Below are positions 1 to 4,913 of a stretch of DNA of 6,038 bases, in pieces. This stretch comes from Alphaproteobacteria bacterium CG11_big_fil_rev_8_21_14_0_20_44_7 (GTDB lineage Bacteria > Pseudomonadota > Alphaproteobacteria > Rickettsiales > 21-14-0-20-44-7). A program made the position numbers and the translations under genes. The notes under the pieces are model-generated. The model was not told where the DNA came from, ran no database searches, and saw only the letters and a list, made by a program, of their open reading frames with translations. The stretch is taken from the NCBI GenBank assembly GCA_002787615.1, contig PCXJ01000108.1:1-6038 (forward strand), written 5' to 3'. The number at the start of each line of letters is the position of its first letter. Within the stretch, counting starts at the first letter, position 1.

Positions 1-169
1 GCTGTATCTCACCACGGCAATTTTGCTTAATTTTGGGTTTATATATTATTCGATTATGTGCCTGCGCGATAATACAAACACTTATGCCAGAAAAACATTC
101 CTATTTTCTATAATTTTCTTGTTTTTACTTTATCTCATATTTGTGGCTGATAAAATCGTCTCCAATTAA
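1..169 (+). CDS. ctaB: Protoheme IX farnesyltransferase (heme O synthase), C-terminal fragment
   Basis: Partial gene entering from the left edge; the reading frame starts at base 2 and closes with TAA at 167-169, leaving 55 residues. The enzyme is an inner-membrane UbiA-type prenyltransferase that adds a farnesyl group to heme b to make heme O for terminal oxidases. The fragment holds what should be the last two membrane helices: one around LYLTTAILLNFGFIYYSIM, then a charged loop (LRDNTNTYARKTF), then FLFSIIFLFLLYLIFVAD. The A-R-K-x-F-x-F-S-I pattern followed by a leucine-rich helix ending in D is the usual end of CtaB/CyoE proteins. The catalytic aspartate-rich loops lie outside the window, so the call rests on this tail alone. 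In alphaproteobacteria ctaB often sits among cytochrome oxidase genes; here only a small ORF and a terminator follow. Confidence 0.75.
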   Translation, partial: LYLTTAILLNFGFIYYSIMCLRDNTNTYARKTFLFSIIFLFLLYLIFVADKIVSN

Positions 170-206
170 ACGATTAATATAACTAACTAATCCTTGGAGA
201 ATAAAA

Positions 207-350
207 ATGGAAAATTCTAATATCATTCTTAGCGAATTCGCAAACTCAACTATGAGTGTTTTCGGCTTTGGCTTTTTGGCTGGCAGCTTGTTCTCAATTT
301 TGATTTTGCTGATTTTTGATTGGCTAAAAAGCAGAAACGAAAACGCTTAA
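207..350 (+). CDS. Small single-pass membrane protein of unknown function (47 aa)
   Basis: I do not recognise this gene. ATG at 207 is preceded by a GGAGA-type ribosome binding site (about 196-200) at good spacing, and TAA at 348-350 is followed within 25 bases by an intrinsic terminator, so it looks like a genuine last gene of the ctaB transcript (37-bp gap). The protein has a polar N-terminus (MENSNIILSEFANST), one hydrophobic segment at about residues 17-39 containing a glycine-rich GFGFLAG stretch, and a basic tail (LKSRNENA). The positive-inside rule predicts N-out, C-in topology. Some alphaproteobacteria have a small gene, coxF, after ctaB, but CoxF-type proteins as I know them have a basic N-terminus before the helix, the opposite of this one. 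A role with a haem-copper oxidase is only an inference from position. Confidence 0.6.
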   Translation: MENSNIILSEFANSTMSVFGFGFLAGSLFSILILLIFDWLKSRNENA

Positions 351-371
351 GGGCTAACATAGTTTCAAATC

Positions 372-396
372 AACCCCTCTCCGGAGGGGTTTTTTT
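372..396 (+). terminator. Rho-independent terminator after the ctaB-side unit
   Basis: CCCCTC (374-379) pairs perfectly with GAGGGG (384-389) around a TCCG tetraloop (380-383). In RNA this is a UNCG-type loop closed by a C-G pair, which is exceptionally stable. The stem extends by two A-T pairs into a run of seven T (390-396). It ends transcripts from the left. On the minus strand the stem is followed only by TTGATTT, so it is at best a weak terminator for the convergent transporter gene whose stop codon lies 7 bases away. Confidence 0.92.
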
Positions 397-402
397 ATGC
401 CA

Positions 403-1278
403 TCATCTTGCTTTTTTCCTCCGCACTTCACGATGAGCAATATAGCTTGCACTGGCAGTTATAATAATCGCACCTATAATACTTTCTGTTGATATAATCT
501 CATCCAGAAATAGATATGCAATAATGCTCGCCATCACAACGCGTGAGAAATCAAGTGGCGCAGTTAGACTGATATCGGTGAGCGTATATGATTTTATCAT
601 GCAATAATGCGCCGAAATTGAGAGAATACCAATTGCTGTTGACCAAATAATCAAATCCCATGTCGGAGTTTCCCAAAAAAACGGGATAATCAGCAAATTC
701 AATCCCAGCATCCATAAATGCATATTATACATCATGCTGAAGGAATCCTCGGTTGCACTCAGCTTTTTGACGATTAGAAGCACGCCGGCAATTGTCATAC
801 AGGTTGCGATACATATATAATAGCCATAATTCACCTGCTCAAAACCCGGCCCGACAATTACCATCGCACCGGAAAACCCCAGCAAAACCGCACCCCATCT
901 GTGCCAACCCATTTTTTCACCAAGAAATATTACCGCCCCCACCGAGGTAAAAATCGGAATAGTCAGGGTTAGCGCAATCCAATCTGAAACTGCAAGCAAC
1001 GAAACCGAATAAAACATCAATAGCATAGAGATGAAACCGAGCAGGCTGCGGGCAAAGAACAGTTTTTTATTTTTGATGGAAATATTGATGGTCTTGCGCC
1101 GCATAAAAACCAGTGGCAGCAATATCAGCATCGCTCCCAAATTGCGCCAAAAGGTGAGATTCACCATATTATAGCCAAAATCAGTCACATGCTTCATCAC
1201 TGAGGCCATAATCGCAAAACTCAAGCAAGATAGCAAAAACCAAGCAATCCCGCGCCATTCCTTATTCACTATCTCCAT
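403..1278 (-). CDS. EamA/DMT-family inner-membrane transporter
   Basis: A 291-residue protein with about ten hydrophobic segments, the usual size and layout of the drug/metabolite transporter superfamily. It has two EamA repeats, roughly residues 10-142 and 152-281. The first ends with the family-typical pattern G-E-K-x-G-W-H-R-W-G-A-V followed by a glycine-rich helix and VGPG (residues 120-145). The second ends with TAPLDFSRVVMASIIAYLFLDE (residues 239-260, conserved proline, R and LDE). The C-terminal tail is basic (REVRRKKAR), placing it in the cytoplasm. Substrate cannot be told from sequence; relatives export amino acids or metabolites or, in Rickettsia, import S-adenosylmethionine. ATG at 1276-1278 has no clear Shine-Dalgarno upstream. 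GTG four codons in is preceded by GGAG at short spacing and is an alternative start. It is transcribed divergently from mraZ; no convincing promoter was seen on this strand. Confidence 0.85.
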   Translation of the reverse strand: MEIVNKEWRGIAWFLLSCLSFAIMASVMKHVTDFGYNMVNLTFWRNLGAMLILLPLVFMRRKTINISIKNKKLFFARSLLGFISMLLMFYSVSLLAVSDWIALTLTIPIFTSVGAVIFLGEKMGWHRWGAVLLGFSGAMVIVGPGFEQVNYGYYICIATCMTIAGVLLIVKKLSATEDSFSMMYNMHLWMLGLNLLIIPFFWETPTWDLIIWSTAIGILSISAHYCMIKSYTLTDISLTAPLDFSRVVMASIIAYLFLDEIISTESIIGAIIITASASYIAHREVRRKKAR

Positions 1279-1336
1279 ACTAGGTTATTATGCCGTAATT
1301 TTTTGATATATAATAGGTTTTTTTCACAAAAACCCC

Positions 1337-1365
1337 TTGACCATCCCAAAAATATAGGTTATCTT
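1337..1365 (+). promoter_or_regulatory. Predicted sigma-70-type promoter of the dcw operon
   Basis: TTGACC (1337-1342, five of six matches to the -35 consensus) is separated by 17 bp from TATCTT (1360-1365, four of six matches to the -10). Transcription would begin near 1371-1373, giving a leader of about 115 nt before mraZ. The CCCA repeat array starts immediately after the -10. A perfect TATAAT also occurs at 1309-1314 but has no matching -35 upstream, so I prefer the TTGACC promoter. Confidence 0.6.
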
Positions 1366-1403
1366 CCCATTGTTACCCATATTATCCCAATCAGTCCCAA
1401 GTA
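1364..1403. promoter_or_regulatory. Probable MraZ operator: four CCCA (TGGGN-N5) boxes with 10-bp period
   Basis: CCCA occurs at 1366, 1376, 1386 and 1396, exactly one helical turn apart. The ten-base units read TTCCCATTGT, TACCCATATT, ATCCCAATCA and GTCCCAAGTA. On the minus strand this is TGGGA-N5-TGGGA-N5-TGGGT-N5-TGGGA. E. coli MraZ is reported to bind TGGGN repeats separated by five bases upstream of mraZ, so spacing and location both fit an autoregulatory operator. The boxes cover the predicted transcription start, consistent with repression. A further CCCA at 1345 lies 21 bp upstream, about two turns, inside the promoter spacer. The boxes here carry TGGG on the strand opposite to mraZ. 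Confidence 0.72.
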
Positions 1404-1435
1404 GTTTTCCCAGAACTACTTGGGACGCCCTTTTT
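1394..1435 (+). promoter_or_regulatory. Leader inverted repeat with T run: possible attenuator hairpin
   Basis: GTCCCAAGTAGTT (1394-1406) and AACTACTTGGGAC (1414-1426) are perfect 13-bp inverted copies separated by seven bases (TTCCCAG). GCCC and then five T (1431-1435) follow. In the mraZ leader RNA this would form a stable hairpin about 20 nt from the predicted 5' end. The four-base gap before a short T run makes it an imperfect intrinsic terminator, so attenuation is plausible but unproven. The left arm contains the fourth CCCA box, the loop a fifth CCCA (1409), and the right arm a TGGG in the opposite orientation, so it could instead act as a protein site on DNA. Confidence 0.6.
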
Positions 1436-1452
1436 GAGCAGGATGCTCTTTT
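1436..1452 (+). promoter_or_regulatory. Small second leader hairpin next to the first start site
   Basis: GAGCA (1436-1440) pairs with TGCTC (1444-1448) around a GGA loop and is followed by TTTT (1449-1452). It lies directly behind the T run of the larger hairpin and directly before AAGGTGG (1453-1459). The five-bp stem is weak alone; it is recorded because it completes a tandem hairpin arrangement in the mraZ leader. Confidence 0.35.
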
Positions 1453-1457
1453 AAGGT

Positions 1458-1491
1458 GGAAATATGGCAAGGGGCAGAAGGAAATATGGCA
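1458..1491 (+). repeat. 12-bp direct repeat duplicating the mraZ start-site sequence
   Basis: GGAAATATGGCA occurs at 1458-1469 and again at 1480-1491, 22 bp apart. Each copy contains an ATG preceded by a purine-rich Shine-Dalgarno-like stretch (AAGGTGG before the first, AGAAGGA before the second). Because 22 is not a multiple of three, the two ATGs are in different frames; the second is the mraZ start. Confidence 0.75.
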
Positions 1492-1947
1492 TTATTCTTA
1501 TCTACATTTATCAAGAAAATTGACAAAAAAGGTCGCGTGTCCGTCCCTGCGCAATTCCGCACTGCGCTAACTGAAGAATCTTTTGGCGGAATCATTGTAT
1601 ATGGCTCTTTCATAAATGGTTGCATTGAAGCTTGCGGCATGTCCCGCATTGAAAAATTAAGCGAAGGTATTGATGACCTTGACCCCTTCTCCGAGGAAAG
1701 AGATGCATTCGCAACTGCCGTGCTGGGTGGCAGCTTCCAACTTCAATTTGATTCTGAAGGCCGAGTTACACTCCCCCCCGAACTCACCGGACAAATTAAC
1801 GCCAAAGAAGAAGTTGTGTTTATCGGTAAAGGCCAAACTTTTGAAATCTGGGAACCGGAAGCCTTCGCAAAATATTCGCAAAATGCCCGTGAGTTAGCCT
1901 CGAAAAATCGTAAATCATTACGCTTGGGAGGCAGGAAAGATGCCTGA
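1486..1947 (+). CDS. mraZ: Transcriptional regulator MraZ
   Basis: A 153-residue DNA-binding protein at the head of the dcw cluster. Family members form ring-shaped oligomers and repress their own operon. It has two SpoVT/AbrB-type half-domains, each with the signature loop: D-K-K-G-R-V-S-V-P at residues 13-21 and D-S-E-G-R-V-T-L-P at 89-97. The conserved FIGKGQTFEIWEP segment is at 112-124. I chose ATG at 1486 because MALFLSTFIKKIDKKGR matches the usual N-terminus and AAGGA sits just upstream. An in-frame GTG at 1456 would add ten residues (first MEIW) untypical of the family. The upstream CCCA array is the likely operator. The stop overlaps the rsmH start by eight bases. Codons CTC CCC CCC at about 1771-1779 give a run of seven C, a possible spot for sequencing error, but the frame is intact. 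Confidence 0.95.
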   Translation: MALFLSTFIKKIDKKGRVSVPAQFRTALTEESFGGIIVYGSFINGCIEACGMSRIEKLSEGIDDLDPFSEERDAFATAVLGGSFQLQFDSEGRVTLPPELTGQINAKEEVVFIGKGQTFEIWEPEAFAKYSQNARELASKNRKSLRLGGRKDA

Positions 1948-2872
1948 AAGTTTGAAATTACATGAACCGGTAATGATTCGTGAAGTGCTGGAATATCTGC
2001 AACCGCGCGATGGTGAAACTTATATTGATGCAACATTCGGCGCAGGTGGATATAGCCGCGCTATATTAAATGCTGCGGATTGCCGCGTAATCGCAATTGA
2101 CCAAGACCCTTCGGTTAAAGCTATCGCAGATAAGCTCTCCACTGAGGCAAATGGAAGATTTCAATTCGTTGCCGGAAATTTTGGTGATTTGGAAGATTTG
2201 GTTACAGATAAAATAGACGGTATTGTTTTTGATATTGGTGTTTCCAGTATGCAAATTGACCAAGCTGAGCGCGGATTTTCATTCCAAAAAAACGGCCCGC
2301 TTGATATGCGCATGTCATCTTCCGGACAAACTGCCGCAGATTTCCTAAACTCCGCCGGAGAGAAAGAAATCGCCGATGTGATTTATCAATATGGCGAAGA
2401 AAAACAATCACGCAAAATTGCCAAAGCCATATTAGCAGCCAGACCCGTGAATACAACGCAGGAATTGCGTGAAATTATCCATGCCTCTATCGGAAATCCG
2501 GGGAAAACCGATTCCGCGACAAAAACTTTTCAGGCATTGAGGATATTTATCAACAGTGAGCTGGAAAATTTACGAAAAGGTTTAAAATCAGCACTTGAAA
2601 TACTAAAAAAAGGCGGTAGATTGGTGGTTATGACGTTTCACTCCTTGGAAGACAGAATTGTAAAGAACTTTTTTAAAGTTGAAAGCGGAAGCTTCGATTC
2701 TGCCAACCGTCATGCCCCTCTAACTGCGGAAACCCAGATTTCAAACCTTGAAATCCTTACTCGCAAGGCTGTTGCGCCCGGTGAGCAAGAAATTAGGATG
2801 AATCCGCGCTCAAGATCAGCAAAGCTTAGGGCGGCAATTAACACGACGGAACAAATAGGAGATTTGTCATGA
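1940..2872 (+). CDS. rsmH: 16S rRNA (cytosine(1402)-N(4))-methyltransferase RsmH
   Basis: A 310-residue cytoplasmic enzyme (formerly MraW) that uses S-adenosylmethionine to methylate N4 of C1402 in the decoding centre of 16S rRNA; length is normal. Conserved blocks appear in order: HEPVM at 8-12, the SAM-binding glycine loop D-A-T-F-G-A-G-G-Y-S at 30-39, acidic IDQD at 53-56, FDIGVSS at 97-103, ERGFSF and GPLDMRM at 110-125, YGEEKQSRKIAKAI at 151-164, the TFQALRIFINSELENL stretch at 196-211, FHSLEDRIVKNFF at 233-245, and the C-terminal NPRSRSAKLRA at 288-298. ATG at 1940 is preceded by GGGAGG (1926-1931) at eight bases and overlaps the end of mraZ, suggesting translational coupling. The TGA overlaps the ftsL start as ATGA. 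Confidence 0.98.
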   Translation: MPESLKLHEPVMIREVLEYLQPRDGETYIDATFGAGGYSRAILNAADCRVIAIDQDPSVKAIADKLSTEANGRFQFVAGNFGDLEDLVTDKIDGIVFDIGVSSMQIDQAERGFSFQKNGPLDMRMSSSGQTAADFLNSAGEKEIADVIYQYGEEKQSRKIAKAILAARPVNTTQELREIIHASIGNPGKTDSATKTFQALRIFINSELENLRKGLKSALEILKKGGRLVVMTFHSLEDRIVKNFFKVESGSFDSANRHAPLTAETQISNLEILTRKAVAPGEQEIRMNPRSRSAKLRAAINTTEQIGDLS

Positions 2873-3183
2873 GTAAAACAATCGTAACATGGTTATTATT
2901 TATCTTACCAGTAGCAATGGGGCTATTCTACGTAAAGCATATCGTGCAAAATCTTGAGGAAGATTTGGCAGCTTTGGAAAGAAGCATTGATGTCGATCAG
3001 GAAGAAGTTCATGTGCTAAAAGCTGAATGGACATATTTAAGCCGTCCGGAAAGAGTGAAAACGCTCGCCAGCAAATATCTTGATTTAGAACCAACTACAA
3101 GCCGCCAAATTGCTGACGTTCAGGTGATTCCTTTCTCTATCGGTGAAGGCAAGATTATGACAAGTAGCGTGGAGATAAAATAA
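2869..3183 (+). CDS. ftsL: Cell division protein FtsL
   Basis: A 104-residue bitopic inner-membrane protein of the divisome, which in characterised bacteria works with FtsB and FtsQ and activates the FtsW-FtsI septal synthase. Visible parts are a short cytoplasmic N-terminus, one helix at about residues 6-23, then a periplasmic acidic coiled-coil-like segment (about 25-55, leucine/valine heptads such as LEEDLAALERSI), followed by W-T-Y-L-S-R-P-E-R-V at 54-63 and KYLDLEP at 69-75. This W-x-Y-L-x-R-P-E-R block is what I expect of alphaproteobacterial FtsL, and position between rsmH and ftsI supports it. FtsL is poorly conserved, so synteny carries weight. ATG at 2869 overlaps the rsmH stop by four bases and has AGGAG (2857-2861) seven bases upstream. 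Confidence 0.93.
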   Translation: MSKTIVTWLLFILPVAMGLFYVKHIVQNLEEDLAALERSIDVDQEEVHVLKAEWTYLSRPERVKTLASKYLDLEPTTSRQIADVQVIPFSIGEGKIMTSSVEIK

Positions 3184-3227
3184 GATTTCTCTGGTAAGTC
3201 TTATCAAAATCTTGTTAGAGTGATAAT

Positions 3228-4913
3228 ATGCAAAACAGGGACACAGAGCCGTTTTTCAGAGAAAAACAAACTGATAAAATGGTCAAAAGTCGCCTCCTAT
3301 TTATCACTTGCGCCTTCGCCCTATTCTTCTTTATTATTGCCCTGAAAGCCGCCGAAGTCTCGGTGTTTGGCCATGATGAATCCGCAAAAAAAACCGCGCA
3401 TGGCAACCCAAAAATTGATAGAGCCGAAATTGTTGACCGCAACGGAAATCTGCTTGCCACAAACTTAAAAATCGCCGGAGTTTACGCCAATCCAAAAGAG
3501 ATTATAGATGTGCAGGAAACCGTATTGGGGCTAACTTCCGCCCTTGTCGAAACTGATATGAAATCCCTAGCGCAAGACTTCAAGAAGGATACTCAATTTG
3601 TCTGGATAAAGCGCAATATATCCCCCAAAGAGCAGCAAGCCGTCAATGATTTGGGGCTGCCAGGCATATATTTCTCCGAGGAAATAACCAGAGTTTATCC
3701 GCATGGGAATTTGCTGGCACATATTCTCGGCTATGTGAATGTGGATAATGAGGGGCTGGCAGGAATTGAACGCGAATTGAACGAGGCGCTTATGTGGGGT
3801 TCAAAAGAACCTTTACAGCTTTCGATTGATGTAAAAATCCAGCATATATTGCGTGACGAGCTTTTGACCAAGCTAGAGGAATTTCAAGCGCATTCTGCTT
3901 CCGGCATGGTTGTGGATGTGCAAACCGGAGAAACGCTGGCGATGGTTAGCCTACCGGATTTTGACCCAAATCATCCCGCAGATGCTACAAAGGAACAAAA
4001 ATTCAACGGGTTAACTCTCGGTGTTTATGAGATGGGCTCAATCTTCAAGCCAATCACCGCAGCGATGGCGATGGATTATGGCGTTGCAGATTTTAATACC
4101 ACTTATGATGCAAGAACACCATTACGCTTCGCGCGCCAGACAATTTCCGATTATCACGGCAAAAAACGCATCCTGACTCTGCCAGAAGTGATTATGTATT
4201 CATCAAATATCGGTACGGCAAAAATGGCACTGGCAATCGGCACAGAACGGCAAAAGGAGTTTCTGGATAAGATAGGTATGCTGGAAAAATCGGAGATTGA
4301 AATTCCTGAAAAAACTGCACCACAATACCCAAGAAAATGGAAAGATATCAATACGATAACCATATCATTTGGACATGGCATCGCCGTAAGCCCGATACAT
4401 ATGGCGAAGGCTTTTATTCCGCTCGTAAATGGCGGTGATTTGCATCCGGTAACTCTGCTCAAGAAAAAAGACGGCGACCTAACCGAGGCAAAAAAAGTTA
4501 TCTCAAAGACCACTTCCGACAAGGTACGCAAACTCCTCAGAATGGTAGTCAAGGGCGGAACAGGGCGCAATGCCGATGCTAAAGGCTATCTGGTCGGTGG
4601 CAAAACCGGAACTGCCGAAAAACTGGAAAACGGCAAATATAGCAGCACTAAGGTTATGTCATCATTTATCGGTGCATTCCCGATGAGCGAGCCGCGCTAT
4701 GTCGTAATTGCAATTTTTGACGAACCACAACAGCAGAAAAAATATGTGCGCCCAACCGGCGGGGTTGTTGCAGCTCCGGTTATAAAAAATATCGTTGCCC
4801 GTGTTGGCCCTATCCTCGGTATCAAACCACGCTTTGACGATGAAGCCGAGCAGGAACTTTATGTAAATCAATGGTTAGAACATGCCCCAGCTATCGTATC
4901 TGCTCACAACTAG
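3228..4913 (+). CDS. ftsI: Septal peptidoglycan D,D-transpeptidase FtsI (PBP3)
   Basis: A 561-residue class B penicillin-binding protein that cross-links septal peptidoglycan in the periplasm with FtsW. Layout: cytoplasmic tail (about 1-20), a signal anchor (about 21-40, SRLLFITCAFALFFFIIAL), a dimerisation/pedestal domain opening with RAEIVDRNGNLLATN (65-79) and including RVYPHGNLLAHILGYV (155-170) and GLAGIE (176-181), then the transpeptidase domain. Active-site motifs are complete: S-I-F-K at 271-274 (catalytic serine 271), S-S-N at 325-327, K-T-G at 459-461, plus FGHGIAVSP at 381-389. The middle of the first motif is I where T or V is common. The gene starts 44 bp after ftsL with only a weak GAG at 3218-3220; an alternative ATG at 3276 (MVKSRLLF) lacks a better site. 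The last 32 bases overlap murE. An eight-A run at 3386-3393 is in frame. Confidence 0.97.
   Translation: MQNRDTEPFFREKQTDKMVKSRLLFITCAFALFFFIIALKAAEVSVFGHDESAKKTAHGNPKIDRAEIVDRNGNLLATNLKIAGVYANPKEIIDVQETVLGLTSALVETDMKSLAQDFKKDTQFVWIKRNISPKEQQAVNDLGLPGIYFSEEITRVYPHGNLLAHILGYVNVDNEGLAGIERELNEALMWGSKEPLQLSIDVKIQHILRDELLTKLEEFQAHSASGMVVDVQTGETLAMVSLPDFDPNHPADATKEQKFNGLTLGVYEMGSIFKPITAAMAMDYGVADFNTTYDARTPLRFARQTISDYHGKKRILTLPEVIMYSSNIGTAKMALAIGTERQKEFLDKIGMLEKSEIEIPEKTAPQYPRKWKDINTITISFGHGIAVSPIHMAKAFIPLVNGGDLHPVTLLKKKDGDLTEAKKVISKTTSDKVRKLLRMVVKGGTGRNADAKGYLVGGKTGTAEKLENGKYSSTKVMSSFIGAFPMSEPRYVVIAIFDEPQQQKKYVRPTGGVVAAPVIKNIVARVGPILGIKPRFDDEAEQELYVNQWLEHAPAIVSAHN

Noticed and set aside
372..396. 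Bidirectional terminator serving the transporter gene as well.
   Set aside because: The minus-strand side of the stem is followed by TTGATTTG rather than a T run, so only + strand termination is well supported.
1309..1314. Perfect TATAAT on the + strand between the transporter and mraZ.
   Set aside because: No acceptable -35 element at 16-18 bp upstream (only TTATTA-like sequence); the TTGACC/TATCTT pair downstream fits better and abuts the CCCA array.
1456..1485. Ten-residue N-terminal extension of MraZ from a GTG start at 1456.
   Set aside because: The added residues are not typical of MraZ, which normally begins close to the FLSTF motif, and ATG 1486 has its own AAGGA.
1416..1649. Antisense and alternative-frame ORFs over mraZ, rsmH, ftsL, ftsI and murE.
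   Set aside because: They lie entirely within strongly conserved genes, have no recognisable domains and no convincing ribosome binding sites.
1773..1779. Run of seven C in mraZ and of eight A in ftsI (3386-3393) as phase-variation tracts.
   Set aside because: Both are short, in frame and in conserved essential genes; nothing else suggests contingency loci.
3180..3213. Inverted repeats in the ftsL-ftsI gap (ATAAGA/TCTTAT and AAGATTT/AAATCTT).
   Set aside because: Stems are six to seven A/T-rich pairs with loops of 13 and 18 bases and no T run; such matches are expected by chance in AT-rich spacer DNA, and a terminator here would split an essential operon.
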